A stretch of 20,435 nucleotides of DNA, from assembly GCA_047638975.1 (NCBI GenBank), contig JBLINB010000030.1:1-20435 (forward strand), given 5' to 3'. The notes under the pieces are model-generated. The model had not been told where the DNA came from and ran no database searches. It was given only the letters and a program-made list of their open reading frames with translations. The translations under genes and the position numbers were made by a program. Source of the stretch: JAPKEZ01 sp047638975. Its GTDB lineage: Bacteria; Planctomycetota; UBA1135. Below are positions 1 through 7,616 of this stretch, piece after piece (the stretch's first letter is position 1; each line of letters starts with the position of its first letter).

Positions 1-1
1 C

Positions 2-673
2 ATCACAGCCGGAGCGAATGATTTTGAGACGAAGCCTTTTTCACCTTTAGTATTGAAAGCGCGACTCGCTAATGCTGAGAGCATGCTTCGACTGCAAACG
101 ATGTTACATCGCAAAGAAGCAGAATTGAAATTACTCGCCTGCACGGATCACTTAACCAAACTACGTAATCGTCGTGCGATGTGGAGTAATCTGGAAATGG
201 ATTATGAACGCATGAAGCGCGAACAACGACCATTATCGGCTTTGGTGATTGACATCGACTTCTTCAAAGAGGTCAATGATACCTATGGCCACAGGACCGG
301 TGACAAAGCACTACAAGCAGTCGCAGGTTGTCTATGCAATAGTTTACGTAGTGGCGATTATGTTGGCCGTTGGGGTGGAGAAGAATTCTTAGCCATACTG
401 CCTGGAGCTGACATCATTCAAAGCGCTGAAGTCGCTGAACGTTGCCGTCACCATCTAGAGTCACTACGACTCAAAGCTGATAATGGCGAAGTCATTAAGC
501 TTAGTGCCAGCTTTGGCGTAGCAACTATTGATGGACCAGACCACGAAGGCTGCGATAAATTAATCGAGCAGGCTGACCAGGCTCTATATTGGGCAAAAGA
601 TGCTGGCCGTAATCGTGTGAAAATTTATGTTCAGGGGCACGAGCCGCGCTGCAGCATGCGCAAAGCTACATAA
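2..673 (+). CDS. Response regulator with GGDEF diguanylate cyclase domain (5' truncated)
   Basis: The reading frame is open to the left edge, so the gene starts upstream of the window. The first visible residues (ITAGANDFETKPFSPLVLKA) match the end of a receiver domain, including the conserved Lys of the TKPF motif. The TTG at 53 lies inside this domain and is not a real start. After a short helical linker comes a complete GGDEF domain, which makes cyclic di-GMP from two GTP. Its active-site loop reads RWGGEEF, a catalytically competent form. An RxxD motif (RSGD) sits exactly five residues before GGEEF, the position of the inhibitory I-site, so product feedback inhibition is likely. The layout resembles PleD-type regulators; how many receiver domains precede it cannot be seen. 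The last 43 bases overlap the convergent TauE/SafE gene. Confidence 0.93.
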   Translation: MTAGANDFETKPFSPLVLKARLANAESMLRLQTMLHRKEAELKLLACTDHLTKLRNRRAMWSNLEMDYERMKREQRPLSALVIDIDFFKEVNDTYGHRTGDKALQAVAGCLCNSLRSGDYVGRWGGEEFLAILPGADIIQSAEVAERCRHHLESLRLKADNGEVIKLSASFGVATIDGPDHEGCDKLIEQADQALYWAKDAGRNRVKIYVQGHEPRCSMRKAT

Positions 674-1416
674 ATCAAGAACCCGGCGAAGCATAACTCG
701 AGTTGATGATGGCTAAACGAAAAGTTGCGTAAGGCCACTCCGACTGCCGCTGCGGGTAAACATACCCAAGAGAGATCTTTTGCTAAGCGTAAGTCGACGC
801 GCTGTTGCTGGTGGGCGCTGCGTGCGGCCAGCAAAGCCGTCGGCACCATCGCTAATAAAGAGATTGCTGAAGCACTCTGAAAAGTCATGCCTTCGAGTGT
901 GATTATTAGCGCTGGCACTACAATCACCCCGCCGCCAACGCCAAACAATATCGCGCAAATTCCGGCTACGACACCGAAGCTTGCTGCATACAAAAAGTAT
1001 TGAGGCAATATTTCAAAACTAGAAGTCGTGGCCAAGACTTCGATCGGCGACAAGCCCGAGTAGATATTGCGTAACGCAGACACAAGCACTAAAGCTATGA
1101 ATAAATAATGCAATAGCTTGTCATTAAGATGGCGCTCGAGGTGCGAACCGATTTTAACGCCAAAGCTACCGCCGATAAAAATAACAGTCGCCAACATCAA
1201 ATCAAGATTATGCGGCGCGATAATCAATTCAGCAATAACCGCCACCAGCGCAATAAACGGTATCAACACCAATGCGGTCCCTGTGGCTCTGCGTAGTGGC
1301 ATTCCGAGCAATATCAAAGCGGGGCCTAAGACTAATCCGCCGCCAACGCCAAGCATCCCGGAAACTAAGCCAGTAATGATACCGGTCAGCCATAAACGTT
1401 TCGGGATAACTTCCAC
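631..1416 (-). CDS. TauE/SafE (DUF81) family membrane permease
   Basis: This 261-residue, strongly hydrophobic protein has about eight predicted membrane segments and the internal duplication typical of TauE/SafE. The first half carries SGMLGVGGGLVLGPAL (about 19-34) and the second ILFGVGGGVIVVPAL (about 156-170). Members of the family are inner-membrane permeases linked to export or uptake of sulfite, sulfoacetate and other organosulfur anions; the substrate here cannot be told. It starts with GTG, whose first G is the last base of the hldE stop codon (TAG then GTG sharing position 1416), so translation is probably coupled to hldE. It is the last gene of the minus-strand LPS operon, and its 3' end runs 43 bases into the opposing GGDEF gene. 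A role in LPS synthesis is not implied by the sequence. Confidence 0.88.
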   Translation of the reverse strand: MEVIPKRLWLTGIITGLVSGMLGVGGGLVLGPALILLGMPLRRATGTALVLIPFIALVAVIAELIIAPHNLDLMLATVIFIGGSFGVKIGSHLERHLNDKLLHYLFIALVLVSALRNIYSGLSPIEVLATTSSFEILPQYFLYAASFGVVAGICAILFGVGGGVIVVPALIITLEGMTFQSASAISLLAMVPTALLAARSAHQQQRVDLRLAKDLSWVCLPAAAVGVALRNFSFSHHQLELCFAGFLIYVALRMLQRGSCP

Positions 1417-2867
1417 TAATTATTATCGCGGATACGTTCGGCTAAGCCAGTGGTACTACGCCCTGGGAGCATATCAATGAACTCGACTTCACCGCCATGC
1501 TGTTTTACGAATTCAGCGCCGGCTACACCTTTATCTTTATAATCCGCGCCTTTTACTAAGACATCTGGGCATATTTTTTTCACTAAATTTTCAGGAGTAT
1601 CCTCGGCAAACGGCACCACTAAGTCTATAAATTCGAGAGCGGCCAAAACCTCGGCGCGATCTTGTAATTCATTGAACGGGCGTTCGGGTCCTTTAAGGCG
1701 CGCCACTGAAGCATCGTCGTTCAGGCCAAGAACTAACACATCGCCTAGTCCGCGCGCTGCACGCAAATAACGTACATGCCCAGCATGCAAGATATCAAAA
1801 CATCCATTAGTGAAGACTATTTTGCGGCCTTCGAGTCGAAAATGTTCGAGCATCGGCGCTAACTGCGCATCGTTTTCGTCTACTACTTTGCCTGCCGGAG
1901 TTGAAGTGCGTAAATTGCGCAACAGTTCTTCGCGCCCTACCATAGTAGTGCCTACTTTAGACACCGCAATACCAGCCGCAGCGTTTGCTAGTTGCATTGC
2001 CAATACGTTGTCGTATCCGCAAGCCAAACTAATAGCTAGAGCACTGATTACAGTGTCGCCGGCACCAGTTACATCGTATACCTGGCGTGCCGAAGTAGGG
2101 ATATGCGTCGCCTCGCCAGCAGCAGTTAGCAAATACATGCCTTCGGCACCCAGCGTAATTAATAGCGCTTCTAGTTGTGCTTGCGCACGCAACTTTTCAC
2201 CGATAGTGGCTACATCAGCCAAACTAGGCATTGCGCAGCCCGCAGCTAACTCTGCTTCATTACGGTTTGGAGTGACCAATGTGGCGTGTGCATAACGTGA
2301 CAAATCTTTATGCTTGGGGTCCACCAAAGACGGTACTTTACGGCGCTGCGCCTCAGCGATTATTGCCTGCGTAAATTCGGCGCTAAGACATCCTTTGCCG
2401 TAATCAGAAATAATGATCGCATCCCATTCTGCATCAAACAAATCGTCTTGTAGTTGACGTTGCGCCGCTGCTGATAATTCGCCTGCGTCTTCGCGGTCGA
2501 CGCGCAGCATTTGCTGATTGTGCGCCATCACTCTGATTTTCTGAATGGTTGGACGATCAGCGCACGCCAGCATTGCACTCGCGTCAGCACCAAGTTCGCC
2601 TAACATTTTACAAAGGCGTTCGCCACTGCTGTCGTCACCATGCACCCCGTAACACACTACTTGCGCACCAAGGCCGACTAAGTTTGCCGCCACATTGCCA
2701 GCACCACCCAAGCGTTCTTGTTCGCTGGTCGCATGTACTACTGGCACCGGCGCCTCTGGACTAACCCGCTTAGCATCGCCAAGGATGTAACGGTCGATCA
2801 TGAAATCACCAACAACAGCAATGCGTGGATTGCCGAGTTGTTGAACTGCAGTTATTAAGTCAGTCAT
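1416..2867 (-). CDS. hldE: Bifunctional heptose-7-phosphate kinase / heptose-1-phosphate adenylyltransferase
   Basis: HldE makes the ADP-heptose precursor of the LPS inner core. The first half is a PfkB/ribokinase-fold kinase that phosphorylates heptose 7-phosphate at C1. It shows GDFMIDRYILGDAKRVSPEAPVPV near the N-terminus and the catalytic DVTGAGD motif at about 265-271. The second half is a cytidylyltransferase-fold domain that transfers AMP, with FTNGCFDILHAGH at about 352-364. Both active sites look intact and the length (483 residues) is close to that of E. coli HldE. I chose the ATG at 2867 because it gives the usual N-terminus and overlaps the upstream acyltransferase stop by only 8 bases; an in-frame ATG at 2906 would add 13 unusual residues. 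It is the fourth gene of the operon. Confidence 0.95.
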   Translation of the reverse strand: MTDLITAVQQLGNPRIAVVGDFMIDRYILGDAKRVSPEAPVPVVHATSEQERLGGAGNVAANLVGLGAQVVCYGVHGDDSSGERLCKMLGELGADASAMLACADRPTIQKIRVMAHNQQMLRVDREDAGELSAAAQRQLQDDLFDAEWDAIIISDYGKGCLSAEFTQAIIAEAQRRKVPSLVDPKHKDLSRYAHATLVTPNRNEAELAAGCAMPSLADVATIGEKLRAQAQLEALLITLGAEGMYLLTAAGEATHIPTSARQVYDVTGAGDTVISALAISLACGYDNVLAMQLANAAAGIAVSKVGTTMVGREELLRNLRTSTPAGKVVDENDAQLAPMLEHFRLEGRKIVFTNGCFDILHAGHVRYLRAARGLGDVLVLGLNDDASVARLKGPERPFNELQDRAEVLAALEFIDLVVPFAEDTPENLVKKICPDVLVKGADYKDKGVAGAEFVKQHGGEVEFIDMLPGRSTTGLAERIRDNN

Positions 2868-3816
2868 TCTTGTTTTCTGATTCAGGGCGGATGCGATAAC
2901 GATCATGTATCCACAGGTATTGCTCGGGCACTAATTTTATTTGCTGTTCGAGGCTAGCGTGGATGTCGCTACACAAATTGTATACGTTCTCATCGCTGGC
3001 GGCGCGTGGTGTCGTTGCTTCGCTCACTAACGCGCAATCGATGGTCCACAGCGGCTTAGTCGCATGCCGCACCGCCCATAAAGTAAGCACTGGCGAACCT
3101 AATTTTAACGCCAATGATGCTGTAGCGCGCTCGGTGGCGGCTAACTTACCAAACCAAGGCACGAAAATGGGATTGTGGTGCGCACTCTGGTCGGTAGCAA
3201 TCACGATAGCGTTTCCGGCTTTTAGGCGGCGTAACAAGCTACGAATAGCACCTTTACGACTGACTATTTCGACCTGCCAGCCCTCTTTGCGCGCCTTGAT
3301 TAAGTCTCGACCGAGATAATAATTATTTGGGAAGCGCATTGGGAATGCTGGTTCTAGGCCTAACTTACCAAGAACAGCGCCAGCGAATTCAAATGACCCG
3401 AAATGAGATTGGACGAAAATTGCACCCTTAGCTTTCTGCGCATCGATCAACTCTCTGGCGCCATCCGCAAATATCAAATGCTCTTGCCAACGTGGTTGAT
3501 AGCGTTGCGTAAGAATCATCGCCTCGACGGCCGACATGGCAATCGACTTGCACGACTCGCGCAAAATCTTATCGCGCTCGGTTTGTGTTAATTCGGGGAA
3601 AGCACAAAGCAACTGCGCGCGTCCGACTCGACGTCTACGTTCAAAGGCTAAAGCTAATAATCCTAGGCTGGAAGCGATCGGTCGTAGTACCCAATACGGT
3701 AATAACGACATCAAGAACAGGATTATCTTTGGCGGTATATATAGCATATATGCTATCACACCGGGGCGATGCTTGAAGCGTTGACGGAGCTTGCGTGGCC
3801 ATTGCCTAATCGACAT
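2860..3816 (-). CDS. Lipid A biosynthesis acyltransferase, LpxL/HtrB family
   Basis: This 318-residue protein resembles the LpxL/LpxM late acyltransferases, which add secondary acyl chains to Kdo-lipid IVA at the inner membrane. It has a hydrophobic N-terminal segment (about 21-45) and the catalytic HX4E pair in SHFGSFEFAG (His138, Glu143). The block RRVGRAQLLCAFPELTQTE matches the family's N-terminal region. The start at 3816 is well supported: a full AAGGAG lies six bases upstream of the ATG, whereas the longer frame to 3906 would run deep into lpxK. It overlaps the lpxK stop by 11 bases and the hldE start by 8. Whether it adds laurate, myristate or another chain cannot be read from the sequence, so I give no lpxL/lpxM symbol. 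Confidence 0.9.
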   Translation of the reverse strand: MSIRQWPRKLRQRFKHRPGVIAYMLYIPPKIILFLMSLLPYWVLRPIASSLGLLALAFERRRRVGRAQLLCAFPELTQTERDKILRESCKSIAMSAVEAMILTQRYQPRWQEHLIFADGARELIDAQKAKGAIFVQSHFGSFEFAGAVLGKLGLEPAFPMRFPNNYYLGRDLIKARKEGWQVEIVSRKGAIRSLLRRLKAGNAIVIATDQSAHHNPIFVPWFGKLAATERATASLALKLGSPVLTLWAVRHATKPLWTIDCALVSEATTPRAASDENVYNLCSDIHASLEQQIKLVPEQYLWIHDRYRIRPESENKND

Positions 3817-4831
3817 TAGTGACTCCTTGCCATAAGGGTTCAATACGCGCAGCGCGCACGGGTAGATGCAAATCAAATAACTTTTGTTCGAAATGCTCGC
3901 CGCCATTTACGAACTCGAGATCGACGCATACTTCGTAAAATGCATCACTAGCTATGTCGCGCAATTTAACGCCGTCCTTTTCGGTGACTAAAACCATTTC
4001 GGCAGCGCGGAATGCCTGAGTGTCGGCGCTAGTCCACTGATGATGGTCCGCCAAGCGTTTATAACTTGCGATTTCTACTCCGAGCTTGGTACATAAATCG
4101 GCAAACGACTGATGGTTACCAATGCCGGCTGCTAAATGCGCTTTTACGCCGTTGAGCATGGACAAGGGGTGGCGTTCGTTTGTAGTTATTTGACGCACAT
4201 GGGTAGCGGTCATTTTGGTTTCAACGCACGGCAACTCGACTAAGCCGATGCGTGTTTGCGCAATCTTATGTTGAACAGCATCACGACGCTGTTGATTGAC
4301 TAAGTCGACACGCGTTACTACTACCAAGTCGGCGCGGCGTAAAGCACGCGTTGATTCGCGAAATAAGCCGGCGGGGAAAGTTGGGCCAAAAGGTTTAGTA
4401 GCATCAACCACAACGATGTCAATATCGCGCTGCAAGCGCAAATGTTGAAAGCCATCGTCAAGGATTAACACTTCGGGTTGGTGCTGTTCTGCCAAGACAG
4501 CCATCCCTGCAACACGATCAGCGTTTTCGCACAAGTCTACTTTGGGATAGCGTTGACGCAAAATCTTGCCTTCGTCACCGCCATAACCGCGTGATAATAC
4601 CGCTGCTTGAGCGCTATTCTTTTCGAACCATTCAAGCGCGTTAAACAGCAAAGGTGTCTTGCCGGTTCCGCCAGCGGAGATATTACCTATAGACAATGTC
4701 GGCCACGGTGGGCGGTGCGACTTGAGGTAACCTACGCGATACATCCAGACGCGAAGCCTAGCTACGCCATCGAACAGCCACGCTAATGGCAGTAACAAAA
4801 TTACAAGTGGACCTCCGAGGTAGTTATTCAC
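3806..4831 (-). CDS. lpxK: Tetraacyldisaccharide 4'-kinase
   Basis: LpxK phosphorylates the 4' position of the lipid A disaccharide to give lipid IVA, at the cytoplasmic face of the inner membrane. The sequence has an N-terminal hydrophobic segment (about 8-20), a P-loop GNISAGGTGKTP (about 49-60), the downstream block LSRGYGGDEGK and the family signature DDGFQH at about 125-130. The C-terminal part VTEKDGVKLRD is also typical. The preferred start is GTG at 4831, which overlaps the sulfatase-like gene's TGA as GTGA (4 bases). An in-frame TTG at 4846 would extend it by five residues. At 341 residues it is close to the family's usual length. Position directly before the lpxL-type gene supports one lipid A unit. 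Confidence 0.95.
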   Translation of the reverse strand: MNNYLGGPLVILLLPLAWLFDGVARLRVWMYRVGYLKSHRPPWPTLSIGNISAGGTGKTPLLFNALEWFEKNSAQAAVLSRGYGGDEGKILRQRYPKVDLCENADRVAGMAVLAEQHQPEVLILDDGFQHLRLQRDIDIVVVDATKPFGPTFPAGLFRESTRALRRADLVVVTRVDLVNQQRRDAVQHKIAQTRIGLVELPCVETKMTATHVRQITTNERHPLSMLNGVKAHLAAGIGNHQSFADLCTKLGVEIASYKRLADHHQWTSADTQAFRAAEMVLVTEKDGVKLRDIASDAFYEVCVDLEFVNGGEHFEQKLFDLHLPVRAARIEPLWQGVTNVD

Positions 4832-6108
4832 TGTTGTTGCCACCAAGTTTGTGCCTGCAACAAATCCAGCATCTCGGAAAATTGCGGATGGTCGGTAGGC
4901 AGTGGCGATAGCATCTTAGGATCTGCGCTGATATCAAACATGCGTACCTCGCCCGCCCGTTGGTCAGCAATCATGTGCAAATTTTTACGGCGAATGGCTA
5001 TTTTCTGTACATACTTCTCGGTGTGCTCGCGGCGGATCGGCGCAAAGTCGACTTGACTTTGTAATATTTCAGGGCCGTTGCGACTATGCCCGACAGGGAT
5101 ATCAATATCACAAGCCATAAGCAGCGCCGGATAAATTTGTGTCATCGCATAACCACCATTGATCGATGGCTCCATCATCCATTTATCACTAAATTTATCG
5201 GGGACGCGCACCATCAAAGGTACATCGACTAACTCGGACATCAAAGTTTGCGTATGCCCGATGTGCCCGCGCTCACCTAACTCTTCGCCATGGTCAGCCG
5301 TAAGCAGAAACACGGTATCGTCCCATTGCTGGCTGTCGCGCAAACTATTAACAAAAACTCCTATGCTCTGATCAACCGCAAGTATTTCTTCGTCGTAGAA
5401 AGCACTTAGCGCGCGGATGTCGTCAGCACTGCAGTTCGCTTCATTCTCACGCAGCACATCGGTAGACGCGCCACCACTCACCCATCCTTCGTAACTGTCC
5501 TCTAGCCAATCTACATTCGGGTGATCTTCAAAAGAAGCATGTGGGTCAAAAAAGTGCAACACCAAAAACCACGGTTGGTCGTCGTCGAGTTCTGACACCC
5601 ATTTTTGCCCGGTCTTTACAGCATCAGCAGCAGTCGAGCCACGATGCGGATCTTTCTTTGCGCCGATCGCATCGAAGTATTCGTCAAAGCCCTGCTCGTA
5701 GCCAGCACGCATCGCCCGTATCAATAAAAAGTTAGACTGCACGCAAGCCGTCGCGTAGCCGGCATCCGAAAATCTTTGCGCCAAAGTGTCGCTGGTATTT
5801 AGCTTACTACCCTTGCCTTGTAAACGCATGACTTGATGTTCGGCTGGCGACAAGCCAGTGAACAAGGTTGCGACTGAAGGTTTGGTCCATGAGCTTGCCG
5901 CTACTAAACCATCAAGCACTTCGAGCTGACCGCTGTCTTCTAAGCCCGACAAAAACGGCGTTGTGTTATGAACTTCATAGCCATAGGCCGGCAAGTGATC
6001 GCTACGCAAAGTATCAACGATGACTAGCACCACATTCGGACGTTGCGGCTTCGCGCATGATGCGGCAAGACACAAACCGATTAACAAACACAGATTACGG
6101 GAATTCAT
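4828..6108 (-). CDS. Sulfatase-superfamily lipoprotein with Thr at the nucleophile position
   Basis: This belongs to the alkaline phosphatase/sulfatase fold and starts a lipid A operon. The N-terminus looks like a lipoprotein signal: hydrophobic stretch, then AASC with Cys18. Metal-binding motifs are present: VLVIVDTLRSDHL (Asp32), FDPH (about 188-190) and LTADHGEELGERGHIGH (Asp272, His273). The nucleophile block reads SSWTKPSVATLFTG, where Thr75 takes the place of the Cys/Ser that sulfatases convert to formylglycine. Enzymes of this fold with a Thr nucleophile include phosphoethanolamine and phosphoglycerol transferases. I therefore infer a phosphodiester or phospho-transfer enzyme acting in the periplasm, rather than a true sulfatase; the substrate is unknown. 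ATG at 6108 is preferred over TTG at 6111. No clear Shine-Dalgarno is seen. Confidence 0.82.
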   Translation of the reverse strand: MNSRNLCLLIGLCLAASCAKPQRPNVVLVIVDTLRSDHLPAYGYEVHNTTPFLSGLEDSGQLEVLDGLVAASSWTKPSVATLFTGLSPAEHQVMRLQGKGSKLNTSDTLAQRFSDAGYATACVQSNFLLIRAMRAGYEQGFDEYFDAIGAKKDPHRGSTAADAVKTGQKWVSELDDDQPWFLVLHFFDPHASFEDHPNVDWLEDSYEGWVSGGASTDVLRENEANCSADDIRALSAFYDEEILAVDQSIGVFVNSLRDSQQWDDTVFLLTADHGEELGERGHIGHTQTLMSELVDVPLMVRVPDKFSDKWMMEPSINGGYAMTQIYPALLMACDIDIPVGHSRNGPEILQSQVDFAPIRREHTEKYVQKIAIRRKNLHMIADQRAGEVRMFDISADPKMLSPLPTDHPQFSEMLDLLQAQTWWQQQ

Positions 6109-6154
6109 CAAAGTAGCTTGAAGTTTAGAGTAGCCAATATGTTACCCTTTCGGC

Positions 6155-7366
6155 ATGCCAGTACCACAGCAAGAATTACGCGAACACTTAGAGTCCGCGC
6201 TGCTGTTATTGAGCAACGATATGCCTTTATGCGCCACATTTCTGCGCGCATTGCTTAGTGCTCCACAATTAAAGAAGCTCGGCGACTCCTCTGGCTTTAA
6301 TAAACCAGGCATAATTAAGGCTGAACAGCGCGTGGCGCATGTTTTAGCGCGCCAATCAAAATTACGCCGCGCCACTGCCGAACAATTACTAGAGAAAATC
6401 GAGCTACTTGACAGCAAAGAGCATGCTCTGCTGTATAAAGTTTGCCAATTAATGCTCAGCGGTGATAGCGAATCATGGCAGCAAGCCGTCGACGAGTTGT
6501 CAGAATCCTCCGACACCCTTAAGCCAGCGGTTGCCGTCCGCAGCAGCGCTAAACAAAAAAAGCCCGCGGCACCAAAGAAGATAAGTGCCGAGCAGAGGCT
6601 GAAGGTGAAAGTCAGCGACCTCAAAAAGCTGCTGGCTGAATGCCGTAAGCAGCTTGCTGACAACGAACAGCACTTGCATACCGAGCATGTGCGCAAAGGC
6701 GAACTCAAAGAAGATTTGGCGACTGTCCAGGCCGAATGCTTACTGCTAAAGCGCCGTGTAAGCGATCTAAAAAAAGACCTGGCGAAGAGTTCGTCAAGTA
6801 GTGAGCGCGAACTGCAACTGCAAAAGTTGCTACACGACTTACACGATACCCAGCATCTTGCCGAACAAAAGATTGACTGGTTAACTAGCGAGCGCGAAGA
6901 CTTGCGTGGCGTGCTCGAAGACCGCGACCGTTTCGAGAATCTTCCGGCAGAAGATGTTGCTAGTTTTCACGAGCGCCCATTGCTAGCCATCGAAAATGAC
7001 TTGCGTCAACAAATCGAAAACTCGAAAACCACATTCAACATCTTAGTTGTTGGCGGTGGTGAGCCGCAACTCGGCCATCATCCTAAACTACAAGAATATG
7101 CCGACATCTTAGGGTTTAGAGCTGATTGGCGTTCTGCAGAATATGTATCGTGGCACAAAGAGATGAGCAAGCTACGTGCAGATATGAAAACCAAATATGA
7201 CGCGTTGATTATTTTGCACTGGAACCGCACTACCTTTACCCGCAATGCACGCACCGCTTGTAATGATGCCGGACAGAAGCCGTGTATTACATGCCACTAT
7301 CAAGGCTTCACGAATCTACGCGAAACAATGCAAGAGTGCTTGCGTCAGTTGCTAGCCCGACTATAG
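6155..7366 (+). CDS. Coiled-coil protein with C-terminal DUF2325-like domain
   Basis: I do not know a function for this 403-residue protein. The first 150 residues are alpha-helical with many Leu, Ala and Glu. Residues 165-270 are very rich in Lys, Glu, Asp and Leu and look like a coiled coil. From about residue 295 a compact domain begins with NILVVGGGEPQLGHHPKLQE and continues with YDALIILHWNRTTFTRNARTACNDAGQKPCITCHYQGFTNL. That pattern (a GG motif, predicted beta-alpha repeat, then an Asn/Arg/Lys block and a Cys/Ser motif near the end) resembles DUF2325, which often sits at the end of coiled-coil proteins. No signal peptide or membrane segment is visible, so it is probably cytoplasmic. It diverges from the LPS operon across only 46 bases and ends within a hairpin shared with rpoZ. 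Confidence 0.75.
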   Translation: MPVPQQELREHLESALLLLSNDMPLCATFLRALLSAPQLKKLGDSSGFNKPGIIKAEQRVAHVLARQSKLRRATAEQLLEKIELLDSKEHALLYKVCQLMLSGDSESWQQAVDELSESSDTLKPAVAVRSSAKQKKPAAPKKISAEQRLKVKVSDLKKLLAECRKQLADNEQHLHTEHVRKGELKEDLATVQAECLLLKRRVSDLKKDLAKSSSSSERELQLQKLLHDLHDTQHLAEQKIDWLTSEREDLRGVLEDRDRFENLPAEDVASFHERPLLAIENDLRQQIENSKTTFNILVVGGGEPQLGHHPKLQEYADILGFRADWRSAEYVSWHKEMSKLRADMKTKYDALIILHWNRTTFTRNARTACNDAGQKPCITCHYQGFTNLRETMQECLRQLLARL

Positions 7367-7380
7367 AGTCGGCTTTTCTT
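7357..7380 (+). terminator. Hairpin plus T-rich tract at the DUF2325-gene / rpoZ junction
   Basis: A perfect 6-base inverted repeat (CCGACT at 7357-7362, AGTCGG at 7367-7372) encloses ATAG and is followed by CTTTTCTT. It would serve as a modest intrinsic terminator for the plus-strand DUF2325-like gene. The stop codons of both convergent genes (TAG at 7364-7366, and TAG on the minus strand at 7363-7361) lie inside it. No T tract follows on the minus strand. Confidence 0.55.
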
Positions 7381-7585
7381 CGACCTTATCTACAACAAGC
7401 TCGATCAAACCGCGTTCGATCTCGACTAAAGCGATTTCGATCGGGTTTTCGATACGCGCCAATTCGGCGTCAAATAACGGAGCATCGCCGCGGACTAATT
7501 GGCGAATGCGCTTCTGTATTAAAACAGTGCGCGCGAAAGAACCGTTGACGTATTCTTGTAGACGTTGAGGAAGTGTGTTTTCCAT
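7361..7585 (-). CDS. rpoZ: RNA polymerase omega subunit (short form)
   Basis: The 74-residue product matches the omega subunit, a small protein that binds the C-terminal tail of beta-prime and helps RNA polymerase assembly. Recognisable parts are NGSFARTVLIQKRIRQLVRG (about 14-33) and the following ENPIEIALVEIERGLI (about 46-61), which correspond to the conserved omega core. The start is ATG at 7585, preceded by GAGGA eight bases upstream; a longer in-frame start at 7666 would run into the HAD gene and add residues unlike the family. It lies 31 bases downstream of the HAD-like gene and is probably co-transcribed with it. Its Shine-Dalgarno sits in a small hairpin. The pairing with a HAD gene differs from the gmk-rpoZ order common in proteobacteria. 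Confidence 0.85.
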   Translation of the reverse strand: MENTLPQRLQEYVNGSFARTVLIQKRIRQLVRGDAPLFDAELARIENPIEIALVEIERGLIELVVDKVEEKPTL

Positions 7586-7593
7586 AAGAGAAA

Positions 7594-7607
7594 TCCTCGT
7601 GAGAGGA
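7594..7607 (-). promoter_or_regulatory. Hairpin enclosing the rpoZ ribosome binding site
   Basis: On the minus strand TCCTC, then TCAC, then GAGGA forms a perfect 5-base stem with a 4-base loop. The second arm (7598-7594) is the rpoZ Shine-Dalgarno, eight bases before the ATG at 7585. The stem could reduce ribosome access or tie rpoZ translation to that of the upstream gene. It is short, so the effect may be weak. Confidence 0.35.
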
Positions 7608-7616
7608 AGGTGGATT

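Noticed and set aside
53..673. The TTG at 53 as the start of the GGDEF gene
   Set aside because: The frame continues to the left edge and the preceding residues match the end of a receiver domain, so the TTG is internal.
1118..1480. 120-residue plus-strand frame opposite the TauE/SafE gene
   Set aside because: It mirrors the conserved GxGGG-containing gene on the other strand; composition is that of an antisense shadow rather than a protein.
2868..2906. Longer HldE from ATG 2906
   Set aside because: It adds 13 residues unlike the family and increases the overlap with the upstream gene; the ATG at 2867 gives the usual N-terminus.
6118..6143. TTGAAG / TATGTT as a promoter for the DUF2325-like gene
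   Set aside because: Spacing is only 14 bases and the boxes are weak; I cannot support it.
6142..6708. 188-residue Ser/Cys/Leu-rich minus-strand frame
   Set aside because: It is antisense to the coiled-coil gene; its Ser and Cys runs come from reversing Lys/Glu/Ala codons.
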